Below are positions 1-9,021 of a stretch of 64,000 nucleotides of DNA, piece after piece. Both the position numbers and the translations under genes were made by a program. The stretch comes from Pontibacter vulgaris. Its GTDB lineage: Bacteria; Bacteroidota; Bacteroidia; Cytophagales; Hymenobacteraceae. The notes beneath the pieces are model-generated. The model saw only the letters and a program-made list of their open reading frames with translations, did not search any database and was not told the DNA's origin. The stretch's first letter is position 1; each line of letters opens with the position of its first letter. The stretch lies in contig NZ_JAJVDH010000002.1 in the NCBI RefSeq assembly GCF_022758145.1, positions 310,001 through 374,000 on the forward strand. Reading direction: 5' to 3'.

Positions 1-387
1 GTAGAGGCTATATTCCCTGCTGCTGTTAGGGTACGACGGAATGTTGACGAAAAAACCTATTTATATGCAGGATACCGCCTGGAAGGTGGCAGCTACGATA
101 TTTTTGCAGATGCTACAGAGCTGCAGCAATTTGGAGAGATTGAGTTACGGCGTACAGATATAAAAGGGCTGCTGCGCATGGAGCGTGAAATCTATGACTT
201 TGTATGGTTTGCCGTGGAGGGTGGTTTCCGGCAGTATTACAGGCATAGGGTTTTCGAGGAACCAGGTGATAAAGATGAACTGATAAAAAATGATCTTGCC
301 GGTGCGGGCTACATTGGTGTAGAGTTATACCTGGTGGCACCACGCAAATGGATGGAAAAAGGCCAAGTCAGAAAGAGACCTTTTTAA
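1..387 (+). CDS. 3' end of an unrecognised gene, possibly an outer-membrane protein
   Basis: The frame is open from base 1 to a TAA at 385-387 (128 codons), with no convincing start, so the N-terminus lies outside the window. The residues alternate polar and aromatic/hydrophobic (AGYRLEGGSYDIF, then FVWFAVEGGFRQYYRHRVF, then AGYIGVELYLVAPRKW), a pattern seen in beta-barrel strands of outer-membrane proteins, but no family is recognised. It is followed by a strong hairpin at 441-481 and converges on ppk. Confidence 0.5.
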   Translation, partial: VEAIFPAAVRVRRNVDEKTYLYAGYRLEGGSYDIFADATELQQFGEIELRRTDIKGLLRMEREIYDFVWFAVEGGFRQYYRHRVFEEPGDKDELIKNDLAGAGYIGVELYLVAPRKWMEKGQVRKRPF

Positions 388-440
388 TAAAAAGCAGCGT
401 AGCATACTGTTTTGTTCGGCCGCAAAGTATAGCCAAAATT

Positions 441-481
441 AAGTATAAAAGGCCAGCTGCAACAGCTGGCCTTTTATACTT
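441..481. terminator. Bidirectional terminator built from an inverted AAGTATAAAA pair
   Basis: A perfect 19-bp stem (441-459 with 463-481) closes a 3-nt loop. Both outer arms are the window-wide AAGTATAAAA / TTTTATACTT word and the core is GGCCAGCTG. It lies between the convergent gene ending at 387 and ppk. The A-rich and T-rich arms allow termination in either direction. Confidence 0.85.
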
Positions 482-495
482 TAAAGAGAGCTCGT

Positions 496-2592
496 TTACA
501 CTTTCACCGGGTTCATACCTTCGGGCACCAGGCTGCGAAGATAATCGTAGGTGGCATACTGTGCGCGCACATGTGCATCAGAAGTTACATAACTGTTATC
601 GATGTTGCGCGACTTTGTATCATCTGCCAGTTGCAGGTCTACGATGGTTCTTACCTGTTTAATAATATCTGGTTGGTAAAGCGGGAAAGCTACTTCTACA
701 CGGCGGTTCAGGTTGCGGGTCATCCAATCGGCAGAAGCAATGTAGTATTCCTCATCGCCATTGTTGTGGAAAATGTAAACACGAGCGTGCTCCAGGTAAC
801 GGTCTACAATACTATGCATGGTTATGTTTTCGCTAACGCCTTTTATGCCAGGCTGCAGGCAACAAATCCCTCTTACCAATAACTGAATTTTTACACCTGC
901 CTGGCTGGCTGCATAAAGTTTCCTGATCATGCGCTCATCCTGCAAGGCGTTCAACTTTAAAATGATAGAAGCAGGCAAGCCTTTTTTTGCATTTTTTATC
1001 TCCCGGTTCACAAGTTCTACCAGGCGCTCGCGCAGCACCAGAGGAGCCATCAGCAAGTGCTTGAATTTCTTGTCGGTTTGCTGGTCTAAAAAGAAGTTGA
1101 AAACCTGCTCCACATCGCGCGTCAGCCTTTTGTCGGAGGTAAAGAGGGCATGGTCGCAGTAAATTTTGGAGGTATCTTCGTTATAGTTGCCTGTGCTTAG
1201 GTAGGCATAATTCACCAGCTTACCTCGTTCGTTGCGGGTAATCAGGCCAAGTTTAGAGTGTACTTTCAGGTCCGGCACATTAAAGATTACGTTAGCACCT
1301 GCTTTCTGCAATTTGCCTGCCCAGAAAATGTTAGACTCTTCGTCGAAGCGCGCCTGCAGCTCTACAACCACTGTTACCAGTTTGCCATTTTTGGCAGCTT
1401 TTACAAGCGATTTGGCAATAGCTGAGTCATCGGCTACACGGTACAGGGTGGCACTGATTGCTGTTACCTGCGGGTCTGTGGCAGCCTCCCTGAACAAACG
1501 CAAAACATAATCGAACGACTGGTATGGGTAATGCACAACATAATCCTGCTTTTGCATTGCCTTAAGTATACTGGGTTCTTTTTCGAGTAGCGGGTGCACC
1601 AGAGCAGGCTGTGGCTCATACTTTAATTCAGGTAGGTTAAAATCCGGGAACTGGAAAAAATCACGGAAGTTGTGGTACTTGCTGCCTTCTACCAGTTCGT
1701 CTTCAGAAATGCCCGTGTGTGCCATAAAAGCATCCAGCATACTTTGGGGTGTTTCGGGGTCATAGAGCAGTCGGGCAGGGTAGCCGGTTTCGCGCTTTTT
1801 AAGGCTTTTTTTGATCTTGGCCATCAGGTTGCCCGATACTTCTTCCTCAATGTCCAGCTCTGCATCGCGCGACACTTTCACGGCATGCGCCTCAAACTTT
1901 TTATACTCAGGAAACAGGGCCGGCAGGCAAAACCTGATCGCATCATCAATAAACATTACATAGCGCTGGTCGCCAACGGTTGGGAGTTTTATAAAGCGGC
2001 CGCCATGTTTTTTGGTTGGTATTTCAATGATAGCCACACGATGTGCTTTACAACCTGCGTCCTGTGGTTCAGATAGCTGCGCGCCTAGGTATACTGTCTG
2101 GTCTTTCAGGAAAATGTGCGTTTCGGTTTCGTCAAGTATAATAGGCGACAGAAGCGGCCGCAGATTTTCGGAAAAGTAATTCCTAATATACGTTTCCTGT
2201 TCCGGGTTCAGGTCTTTTTCTGTGAGCAGGTGTATGTTTTCTTTTTTAAGGGCAGGCAGAATGCTGTTGCGGAAAGTTTTACCAAATTCTTCCTGCTGGC
2301 GCTTTACCTCACAAATTACCTGGTCAAATGTTTCGGATGGGTCTTCCTGCAGTTTCTCTCTCGTTTTTTTCTTTAAGTTGATAAGGCGCTTGAGTGTAGC
2401 AACCCGTACTTTAAAATATTCATCGAGGTTAGACGAAAAAATAGCCATGAATTTCACGCGTTCAAGCAAGGGTACGGTTTCGTCTTTGGCCTCCTGTAAC
2501 ACACGGTAGTTAAAGGCGAGCCAACTGAGTTCCCGGTTTATAAAGGGGTATTGTTCTGATTCTTTATGGGCGTGTTCTTTCTCTTTTTCCAT
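496..2592 (-). CDS. ppk1: Polyphosphate kinase 1
   Basis: This enzyme reversibly makes inorganic polyphosphate from ATP and works at the inner membrane or in the cytoplasm. The N-terminus carries the Ppk1 hallmark INRELSWLAFNYRVL. The C-terminal phospholipase-D-like half has HSKLGLITR (near residue 443), which contains the predicted phosphorylated histidine region, and YLSTGNYNEDTSKIY. At 698 residues it has the usual family length. An upstream in-frame TTG at 2619 would add nine residues, but the ATG at 2592 is preferred because an AAGTATAAA word lies just in front of it. The gene follows a SixA-type phosphatase on the same strand with a gap of about 100 bp, a pairing that fits phosphate metabolism. 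Confidence 0.95.
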   Translation of the reverse strand: MEKEKEHAHKESEQYPFINRELSWLAFNYRVLQEAKDETVPLLERVKFMAIFSSNLDEYFKVRVATLKRLINLKKKTREKLQEDPSETFDQVICEVKRQQEEFGKTFRNSILPALKKENIHLLTEKDLNPEQETYIRNYFSENLRPLLSPIILDETETHIFLKDQTVYLGAQLSEPQDAGCKAHRVAIIEIPTKKHGGRFIKLPTVGDQRYVMFIDDAIRFCLPALFPEYKKFEAHAVKVSRDAELDIEEEVSGNLMAKIKKSLKKRETGYPARLLYDPETPQSMLDAFMAHTGISEDELVEGSKYHNFRDFFQFPDFNLPELKYEPQPALVHPLLEKEPSILKAMQKQDYVVHYPYQSFDYVLRLFREAATDPQVTAISATLYRVADDSAIAKSLVKAAKNGKLVTVVVELQARFDEESNIFWAGKLQKAGANVIFNVPDLKVHSKLGLITRNERGKLVNYAYLSTGNYNEDTSKIYCDHALFTSDKRLTRDVEQVFNFFLDQQTDKKFKHLLMAPLVLRERLVELVNREIKNAKKGLPASIILKLNALQDERMIRKLYAASQAGVKIQLLVRGICCLQPGIKGVSENITMHSIVDRYLEHARVYIFHNNGDEEYYIASADWMTRNLNRRVEVAFPLYQPDIIKQVRTIVDLQLADDTKSRNIDNSYVTSDAHVRAQYATYDYLRSLVPEGMNPVKV

Positions 2593-2698
2593 GGGTGGTT
2601 TATACTTGGTTACCGGCAAAAGTGTATGGTTGGCTGGCCGGTTATATGGTTATAGGTACAGTTTGTAACTGTAAAGTATGGCAGGTGTATGCCCGGGC

Positions 2699-3193
2699 TT
2701 ATTTATAGTTCTGAGGGAAATCGAAGAACAGCAGCTCTGCATTGCCGCGGTTTATTTCAAACCAGCTTTCGCAATCAAACTGCACTGCTACAATACCTGC
2801 TGTAGGTATACTTGATACGGGTTCTGGCGCCAGCATATTGGCAAACTCTGTTAAGGCATCGTTGTGGCCAATCAGCAGCAGCTTGTCTACATCAGCTGGT
2901 GTCTCACGCACCACCTCCAGGAGATCGTCTTTGTCGGCACCGTAAATGCGGTCGTCTATTACAACATCATCAGGGTCATAATCAAGTTCTTTGCTAACCA
3001 ATGTGGCGGTGGTAATGGCGCGCACAGCCGGGCTCGACAGGATCATATCAGGTTTTACCTGGCGGGCAGCTAACTCCTGTCCCATCAACGGGGCATCATC
3101 GCGCCCGCGCTTGCTAAGCGGTCGGTCATGGTCGCTGAGCTCTTCGAACTTCCAGCTCGATTTGGCGTGTCTCAGTATATATAGGGTTTTCAT
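2699..3193 (-). CDS. sixA: SixA-type phosphohistidine phosphatase (histidine phosphatase superfamily)
   Basis: The 164-residue protein opens with the RHG-type motif LRHAKSSW, in which His9 is the expected phospho-acceptor, followed by DRPLSKRGRDDA. The second catalytic histidine is in LLIGHNDAL. Small single-domain members of this superfamily are annotated SixA and remove phosphate from histidine in proteins; the substrate here is unknown. It lies directly upstream of ppk1 on the same strand and is probably co-transcribed with it. The ATG at 3193 gives a start right at the first beta-strand, as is usual. Confidence 0.85.
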   Translation of the reverse strand: MKTLYILRHAKSSWKFEELSDHDRPLSKRGRDDAPLMGQELAARQVKPDMILSSPAVRAITTATLVSKELDYDPDDVVIDDRIYGADKDDLLEVVRETPADVDKLLLIGHNDALTEFANMLAPEPVSSIPTAGIVAVQFDCESWFEINRGNAELLFFDFPQNYK

Positions 3194-3358
3194 AAGGTTT
3201 CAATCACAGGGCCACTACCCTTGTATGGCTACGGGTATTGTGGCATTGTGTCTTTACTGAAAGCAGTGTAAAATGGTTGTGCCGGCTTGTGCTATACTAC
3301 ATTTGATGACGCGGAGGAGTGCTTATTACTGTATGAGGTTATTTATGAAGAGGCAAAT

Positions 3359-3389
3359 AAAAAGGGCTGCACAACCGGCAGCCCTTTTT
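3359..3389 (-). terminator. Terminator after hflX
   Basis: AAAAAGGGCTGC (3359-3370) pairs with GCAGCCCTTTTT (3378-3389) around a 7-nt loop, 28 bp beyond the hflX stop codon. A TATACTT word overlaps the base of the stem at 3389-3395. Confidence 0.8.
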
Positions 3390-3416
3390 ATACTTCAGTA
3401 TTTATACCTGATGCAC

Positions 3417-4604
3417 TTACACGTTATTCGGGTAGCGCTCATAATGTATGGCAGCAACACGGCGCAACAGTTCGCCACGCAACTCTTCAATGTTCGTTTT
3501 ATCTGTAGCAGAAATAAAGAGGGCCGGTGCATGTATCTTGGCCATATAAGTAGCTTTCAGATCGTCTATTGATGGGCGCACATCGGCTTCTTCTTCGCGC
3601 AGTTCCTGCTCGCGCTGGGCCAGGTACTGGTCAATTTTATTAAATACCAGCAATACCGGTTTATCGGCGCAGTTAATGTCTTTCAGTGTATTGTTTACTA
3701 CCTCAATCTGCTCTTCGAAAGAAGGGTGCGAGATATCTACAACATGCAGTAAAAGGTCTGCTTCACGAATCTCATCCAGCGTAGATTTAAACGACTCGAT
3801 AAGTTTGGTAGGTAGCTTACGGATAAACCCAACCGTATCAGAAAGCAGAAACGGGATATTATCAAGAACTACTTTTCTGACAGTGGCATCTACGGTTGCA
3901 AACAGCTTGTTCTCAGCAAACACCTCTGATTTTGAAAGCAGGTTCATAATAGTGGATTTACCCACGTTGGTATACCCAACCAGCGCTACACGCACCATAC
4001 CGGATCTTGACTTGCGTTGCTCAAAATTCTGTTTTTCGAACTTGGTGAGGCGCTCACGCAGCAAGGCAATCTTGTCGCGCACAATACGGCGGTCAGTCTC
4101 GATCTCAGTTTCACCAGGGCCTTTCATACCGATACCACCTTTTTGTTTCGAAAGGTGAGTCCAGAGGTTGGTAAGGCGTGGCAACAGGTACTGGTATTGC
4201 GCCATTTCTACCTGGGCGTGCGCCTGGGCGGTTTTGGCACGCAGGGCAAATATGTCAAGTATGAGTAAGCTTCGGTCTACAATTTTTACCTGTAGTTCGC
4301 GCTCTATATTTCGTACCTGCGAAGGGCTAAGGTCATCATCAAAAATAACCATGTCCACGTTATTCTCTTTTACATATGCCTGAATTTCCTCCAGTTTACC
4401 ACTGCCCACAAACGTAGCGCGGTCTGGTTTATCAAGCTTCTGCACAAAGCGTTTTAATGTTTTAGCCCCGGCGGTTTCAGTTAAGAAAGCAAGCTCGTCG
4501 AGGTACTCGCGGGTCTGCTCATCGGTTTGGCGGTAGCTTGGTACGGCTACCAGTACAGCAGTTTCCTGCGGTTTTGCGGTTTCGTAAAACTGTTTTTTAC
4601 CCAT
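3417..4604 (-). CDS. hflX: GTPase HflX
   Basis: HflX is a ribosome-binding GTPase that helps rescue or split stalled and hibernating 70S ribosomes under stress. The 395-residue protein has the glycine-rich N-terminal HflX domain, a basic coiled linker (about 160-195), and the G domain with G1 VGYTNVGKSTIMN (near 208), G3 LSDTVGFIRKLP (near 255) and G4 LVFNKIDQ. Its ATG sits one base past the stop of the upstream cytochrome gene (4606), so the two are probably translationally coupled. It ends before the hairpin at 3359-3389. Confidence 0.96.
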   Translation of the reverse strand: MGKKQFYETAKPQETAVLVAVPSYRQTDEQTREYLDELAFLTETAGAKTLKRFVQKLDKPDRATFVGSGKLEEIQAYVKENNVDMVIFDDDLSPSQVRNIERELQVKIVDRSLLILDIFALRAKTAQAHAQVEMAQYQYLLPRLTNLWTHLSKQKGGIGMKGPGETEIETDRRIVRDKIALLRERLTKFEKQNFEQRKSRSGMVRVALVGYTNVGKSTIMNLLSKSEVFAENKLFATVDATVRKVVLDNIPFLLSDTVGFIRKLPTKLIESFKSTLDEIREADLLLHVVDISHPSFEEQIEVVNNTLKDINCADKPVLLVFNKIDQYLAQREQELREEEADVRPSIDDLKATYMAKIHAPALFISATDKTNIEELRGELLRRVAAIHYERYPNNV

Positions 4605-4605
4605 T

Positions 4606-5334
4606 TTATTTTTTTAGCGTCAAGGTATACGCAGCCAGCTCATCTATATCCTGTTCGCTTAGCTGCTCACCAAAGCCAGGCATCAGGCCGCGCCCTTTCG
4701 ATATAACATCTTTCATGTCGTGCATGCTTAACGAGCTTGCTGCAAGGTTAGCTGCATCGTTGGCGCCTTTCTGGCCATCTTCGCCATGGCATGTGGCGCA
4801 TTGTTGTACGTAAACTTTCTGTGCGTTGGCCAATGCAGTTTCGTTCATAGAGGCCACAATTTCATTTTGAGTTTCTTCTGATTCGCTGAAAGTTGAATCG
4901 CCGGTTTCGGCAGCATCTGTTTCAGGCGATTCGTTAACTGGAAGGGTAGAAGTTTCGGCGTCATCATTGTTCAGCAATCCAATGGCATCGGCTTCAGCTA
5001 CGGCATAAGTATAAATAAATAGGAGCAGGGCTAATGAGGTAAGCACTTTGCTTCCATTCTTTAATCCAATAATGCCAAGCGGAATACCAATCAGCGTCAG
5101 GCTGATTTTTAAAAGGAGATAAGCCGGTAACTCACCATTGTAGTTAAGCAGCATCCAGCCGCCGGTAACAAGTATGAGTGTGCCTAGAATCATGTCCAGT
5201 ACTTTGGTTTTATTCCTGACAGTGGCAAGCATTTCTTTTTTGTCTAATAGCAAAAGCAATGTTTTAGTCGCAAAAAAGAGCAGGAAGATAACCACCACAA
5301 GTATGTGAGTGTGTAAAAAGGCAGTGATGGGCAT
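4606..5334 (-). CDS. SirB-like membrane domain fused to a cytochrome c domain
   Basis: The 242-residue protein starts with four hydrophobic segments (about 10-30, 46-64, 72-91 and 98-113) resembling the SirB2-type integral membrane family. An acidic Ser/Thr-rich linker follows (about 120-165). It ends in a small class I cytochrome c domain with one haem site, CATCH at 179-183, and a likely axial Met in GLMPGFG near 218. This predicts a membrane-tethered electron carrier with its haem domain outside the cytoplasm. The ATG at 5334 is chosen over an in-frame TTG at 5367. It sits directly upstream of hflX with a one-base gap. The fusion is seen directly; its redox partner is unknown. Confidence 0.75.
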   Translation of the reverse strand: MPITAFLHTHILVVVIFLLFFATKTLLLLLDKKEMLATVRNKTKVLDMILGTLILVTGGWMLLNYNGELPAYLLLKISLTLIGIPLGIIGLKNGSKVLTSLALLLFIYTYAVAEADAIGLLNNDDAETSTLPVNESPETDAAETGDSTFSESEETQNEIVASMNETALANAQKVYVQQCATCHGEDGQKGANDAANLAASSLSMHDMKDVISKGRGLMPGFGEQLSEQDIDELAAYTLTLKK

Positions 5335-5435
5335 GATTTTGCTATTAGTCGAAAGTAATGTATGCAATTTACGCTATTTTTCTGAGGATAGCGCTAAATT
5401 GGCTAACTTAGCACTTTTTAGCGCTTTAACTGCTG

Positions 5436-5443
5436 TATCTTTG
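5436..5443 (+). promoter_or_regulatory. Possible -7 box for the glycosyltransferase gene
   Basis: TATCTTTG matches the Bacteroidota -7 consensus TAnnTTTG and lies 30 bp before the ATG at 5473. No TTG is present at the expected -33 position, so this is only a candidate. Confidence 0.4.
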
Positions 5444-5472
5444 TCGCCCTTTGTTATGGTGCGAATGCCTGT

Positions 5473-6591
5473 ATGCGAATAGCTATTGTTATAAATACTT
5501 CCTGGAACATCTTTAATTTCCGCATGAGCCTAATAAAAGCGCTGCTGGCGGAGGGACATGAGGTGTTGGCAATAGCCCCGCACGATGCCTATTCAGATAA
5601 GCTGATTGCAGCCGGTTGTACGTTTGTGCCGGTACTTATGGAGAAAGGTACAAACCCTTTTACAGACCTGCTGCTAACCTGGCGACTGTACCAAACCTAT
5701 CGCCGCGTAAAGCCGGATGTGGTGCTGCATTATACTATAAAACCTAATATTTACGGCGCTATAGCAGCAAACTGGGCAGGCATTCCGGCTATTAACAATG
5801 TATCGGGCCTGGGTACGGTTTTCATTACCAAAGATCATATTTCCAACATAGCACTGCGGCTTTACAAGTATGCGTTCCGGTATCCGGCAAAAGTGTTTTT
5901 CCAGAACCAGGACGACCGACGGCTTTTTCTGCGCCACAATCTGGTACGGGCAGGTATAACCGAGGTGCTTCCCGGTTCAGGTATAAACCTGCAGGATTTT
6001 GTGCCGGCTGCAAAGTATGAGCGCCATAACCCGTTTGTTTTTCTGATGGTAGCGCGGGTGCTGTATGATAAAGGTGTGGCCGAGTTTGTGCAGGCGGCCA
6101 CGCAGGTAAAAGCGCAATACCCCGAAGTTAAATTTCAGTTGCTGGGCGCGGTAGACGAGCGCAGCCGCTCAGGTATAAAACGTGAGAAACTGGAAGAGTG
6201 GCTGGCAACCGGTGTGCTGGAATACCTGGGAACTACCGATGAAGTAGCAACTGTAGTAGCGCAGGCTGATTGCGTAGTATTACCCTCTTACCGCGAAGGC
6301 ACGCCGCGCACTTTGCTGGAAGCTGCTGCCATGGCAAAACCATTGATTGCCACTAATGTGCCCGGCTGCCGAGAGGTAGTACAAAATGGAATAAACGGCT
6401 ACCTGTGCCGCCTGCGAAATTCCCCTGACCTGGCTGCTAAAATGGTACAGCTGATGCAGCTAAGTGATGCCGAACTGGAACAAATGGGTAAAGCCAGCCG
6501 CCGCATAGCCGAAGAAAAGTTTAACGACAGTTATGTGATACAAAAGTACCTGCATGCCATAGCCGAAGTAACAGCAAAAGTTAAAGTATAA
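5473..6591 (+). CDS. GT4-family glycosyltransferase
   Basis: This 372-residue retaining glycosyltransferase has the two-lobed GT-B layout. The N-terminal acceptor lobe starts RIAIVINTSWNIFNF and contains LHYTIKPNIYGAIAA. The C-terminal nucleotide-sugar lobe has the family EX7E signature in REGTPRTLLEAAAMAKPLI. Relatives add sugars to undecaprenyl-linked or capsule/O-antigen intermediates at the cytoplasmic face of the membrane. The rfbC gene 43 bp downstream, on the same strand, supports a role in cell-surface polysaccharide. The exact donor and acceptor cannot be read from the sequence. Confidence 0.85.
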   Translation: MRIAIVINTSWNIFNFRMSLIKALLAEGHEVLAIAPHDAYSDKLIAAGCTFVPVLMEKGTNPFTDLLLTWRLYQTYRRVKPDVVLHYTIKPNIYGAIAANWAGIPAINNVSGLGTVFITKDHISNIALRLYKYAFRYPAKVFFQNQDDRRLFLRHNLVRAGITEVLPGSGINLQDFVPAAKYERHNPFVFLMVARVLYDKGVAEFVQAATQVKAQYPEVKFQLLGAVDERSRSGIKREKLEEWLATGVLEYLGTTDEVATVVAQADCVVLPSYREGTPRTLLEAAAMAKPLIATNVPGCREVVQNGINGYLCRLRNSPDLAAKMVQLMQLSDAELEQMGKASRRIAEEKFNDSYVIQKYLHAIAEVTAKVKV

Positions 6592-6631
6592 ATTTATTTA
6601 AAGTATAGCTGCGGGTGCAGCACAAAGTATA
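6584..6631 (+). repeat. Three direct AAGTATA words in the gap before rfbC
   Basis: Copies at 6584-6590 (covering the last codons of the upstream gene), 6601-6607 and 6625-6631 all have the same orientation. The last ends 3 bp before the rfbC ATG. Confidence 0.8.
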
Positions 6632-6634
6632 ACA

Positions 6635-7177
6635 ATGGAACACAAGCTTTTTCACATAGAGGGCCTTATCGAATTTTCGCCACGTATCTTTCGCGACGAC
6701 CGTGGTTTCTTTTTAGAAACATTCAGCATGAAATGGTTCGAGCCTTTTGGACTTCAGCCCGATTTTGTGCAGGATAACCAATCCGTGTCGAAGAAAGGCG
6801 TTTTGCGCGGTTTGCATTTTCAGAAGCACCCGTATGCACAAGGCAAATTAGTGCGGGTAAGCTCAGGCAAGGCGCTTGATATTGCTGTAGATCTGCGTAA
6901 AGATTCGCCTACTTACGGGCAGCATGTTGCCTGTGTGCTGGATGCCGAAAAGCAAAATGTGTTCTATGTGCCGGAAGGTTTTGCCCACGGTTTTGTAGCC
7001 TTGGAAGATAACACGACCTTTCTGTACAAGTGTACCAATTATTATGCGCCGGCAGCAGAAGGTGGCATACTTTGGAACGACCCGGCTTTAGGTATAGACT
7101 GGGGTGTTACGGAGGCTCTGGTTTCGCCGAAGGACGAGATATTGCCATTGCTACAAGATTTTGATTCGCCGTTTTAA
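6635..7177 (+). CDS. rfbC: dTDP-4-dehydrorhamnose 3,5-epimerase
   Basis: RfbC (RmlC) epimerises dTDP-4-keto-6-deoxyglucose at C3 and C5 in dTDP-L-rhamnose synthesis. The 180-residue cupin has the usual length. His61 in VLRGLHFQ and Tyr131 in LYKCTNYY match the catalytic pair of the family, and DDRGFFLETF and YVPEGFAHGF are typical. The rest of the rml pathway is not in the window. It probably forms a unit with the GT4 gene and ends at the strong hairpin at 7192-7238. Confidence 0.95.
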   Translation: MEHKLFHIEGLIEFSPRIFRDDRGFFLETFSMKWFEPFGLQPDFVQDNQSVSKKGVLRGLHFQKHPYAQGKLVRVSSGKALDIAVDLRKDSPTYGQHVACVLDAEKQNVFYVPEGFAHGFVALEDNTTFLYKCTNYYAPAAEGGILWNDPALGIDWGVTEALVSPKDEILPLLQDFDSPF

Positions 7178-7191
7178 GCGGCGAAAAGTGT

Positions 7192-7238
7192 AAAAACAGA
7201 GAAGCCGGCAACTATAAATTGCCGGCTTCTCTGTTTTT
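7192..7238. terminator. Bidirectional terminator
   Basis: A perfect 20-bp stem (7192-7211 with 7219-7238) closes a 7-nt loop. One arm starts with five A and the other ends with five T, so it can serve rfbC on the plus strand and the small gene ending at 7254 on the minus strand. Confidence 0.9.
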
Positions 7239-7253
7239 ATCTAGAATGGGAAG

Positions 7254-7469
7254 TTAATCTATATATCTATTTCCAGTAATTTTTAGTTTGGCAACTACCA
7301 CGCTAACAATCAAAAATAGAATGCTTGCAATCAGAAATTCATTTCTATTTAACGGAACAGATACTTCATCCTGAAAAAAGGAGATTAGATAGAGGGAAAG
7401 ATTTAAAACTCCTGTAAAGGCTAAGATACTTACTAATGTCCACCTCAACATTTTGAAAAGCTTTTTCAT
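7254..7469 (-). CDS. Small two-helix membrane protein, unknown
   Basis: The 71-residue protein has a basic N-terminus (MKKLFKMLRW) and two hydrophobic segments at about 12-32 and 44-62, ending in ITGNRYID. No family is recognised. It lies 24 bp upstream of murF on the same strand, between murF and a strong terminator. It could be spurious, but the Lys-rich start and clean two-helix pattern favour a real gene. Confidence 0.5.
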   Translation of the reverse strand: MKKLFKMLRWTLVSILAFTGVLNLSLYLISFFQDEVSVPLNRNEFLIASILFLIVSVVVAKLKITGNRYID

Positions 7470-7493
7470 TCTCTCTATTTTATACTTATGACC

Positions 7494-8780
7494 CTATAGT
7501 TTTTCCACAAGCGTCTCCAGTCCCATGCCGCGTGAGCCTTTTATCAGTACATAGCTTTCTGAAACCGGATTTTCCTGGAGCCATTTTTCCAGCTCAGGTT
7601 TGGTTTCGAAGTATAAAAAGTTGTTGTTTGCTGCTGCTGCATGCTTCATGTCTTTTCCGCACAAAAGTACAGTGCTAAACTGCTGCTCGGCTACAATCCG
7701 GCCCAGGGCGCTATGCTCCACTTCGCTTTCAGCACCCATTTCAAACATATCACCCAGTATAGCTACTTTATGTGCTGCGTTCATGCCACCAAAGTTGCGG
7801 ATAGCAGCTGCCATAGAGGTAGGGTTGGCGTTATAAGCATCCAGAATAATGGTGTTAGAGCCTTTTTGTAGTACCTGCGAGCGGTTGTTTACCGGGCTAT
7901 AGTTGGCAATAGCGGCATTTGCTTTCTCTAGTGGCACGCCAAAGTATTTGCCTATACAAGCGGCGGCGGCCATGTTCTCATAGTTATAGCTACCCACCAG
8001 TTGCGTATGCACTTCGTTATCGGCTTCGTCGCGATAAACTACATAAGGCGATGCTTCTAACAATTCACTATGGTAAAAGTCGGAAGGTGCAGGGTAAGTT
8101 ACTTTATTTTCGATGAGGCGGCTCATGCGCATCAGGTGTTCGTTGCGGGTGTTGATGAACACAGTTCCACCTGTATTAAACAAGTGTACATACAATTCGC
8201 TTTTACCTCTGGCTACGCCCTCTAAGCTACCAAAGCCTTCTAAGTGCGCTTTCCCGATGTTGGTAATTACGCCGTGGCTTGGCAAGGCTATGCTGCACAG
8301 CAAAGCAATTTCGCCGATATGGTTGGCGCCCATCTCGATGATCGCCATTTCGTGCTCGGGCTTTATACGCAGCAAGGTTAGCGGCACACCAATGTGGTTG
8401 TTCAGGTTGCCCTGTGTATAAAGCGTGTTAAACTTCTGGCTGAGCACAGCATGAATAAGCTCTTTGGTTGTGGTTTTACCGTTACTACCCGTAATACCAA
8501 TTACCGGAATGCTTAATTGTTTGCGGTGGTGGCGGGCCAGGTCCTGGAGCGTTTGCAGCGTGTCTTCTACCACAAATACGTTATCAGTGGCCAAAGCAGG
8601 ATCGTCTACTACAGCGTAGCGGGCGCCTTTTTCCAGGGCCATGGCGGCAAACTTGGCCCCTTTAAAATTAGGCCCGTTCAGGGCAAAAAACATACTTTGG
8701 GTCTGGATAGCGCGGGAGTCGGTGCTTACGTGGCTGCACTCCAGAAATTTTTGGTATAGAAACTCGATGCTGTGTGGCAT
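7494..8780 (-). CDS. murF: UDP-N-acetylmuramoyl-tripeptide--D-alanyl-D-alanine ligase
   Basis: MurF adds the D-Ala-D-Ala dipeptide to the UDP-MurNAc tripeptide, the last cytoplasmic step of peptidoglycan precursor synthesis. The N-terminal part has HVSTDSRAI and FFALNG. The ATP site is GITGSNGKTTTKEL (near 95), followed by GNLNNHIGVPLTLL and IIEMGANHIGEI. The C-terminal domain has LGDMFEMG and LIKGSRGMGLE. The open frame extends to 8924, but the cysteine-rich N-terminal extension is implausible, and the ATG at 8780 (MPHSIEFLYQKF) gives a normal 428-residue protein. It stands alone rather than in a dcw cluster. Confidence 0.95.
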   Translation of the reverse strand: MPHSIEFLYQKFLECSHVSTDSRAIQTQSMFFALNGPNFKGAKFAAMALEKGARYAVVDDPALATDNVFVVEDTLQTLQDLARHHRKQLSIPVIGITGSNGKTTTKELIHAVLSQKFNTLYTQGNLNNHIGVPLTLLRIKPEHEMAIIEMGANHIGEIALLCSIALPSHGVITNIGKAHLEGFGSLEGVARGKSELYVHLFNTGGTVFINTRNEHLMRMSRLIENKVTYPAPSDFYHSELLEASPYVVYRDEADNEVHTQLVGSYNYENMAAAACIGKYFGVPLEKANAAIANYSPVNNRSQVLQKGSNTIILDAYNANPTSMAAAIRNFGGMNAAHKVAILGDMFEMGAESEVEHSALGRIVAEQQFSTVLLCGKDMKHAAAANNNFLYFETKPELEKWLQENPVSESYVLIKGSRGMGLETLVEKL

Positions 8781-9021
8781 GGATTGCGTAATTTTATCTT
8801 GATCAGATGCTATAACCGGGAGCAAAGCGCATTTATTGTAACGCCGCTTCCGGCACGGCAATATACATCCAAAACAGCAAAAGCGGTAATCGGGTAAGCA
8901 GTAGCAAACCAATTGCTTTGCCAAAATTTAAGTATAAGCAAAGGTTTGCGCTTTATATATTGTTCTCGCAGGCAGTAGTATGGGCATTAACCGTAAGTGC
9001 CTTCGCCATATTAACCAAACT

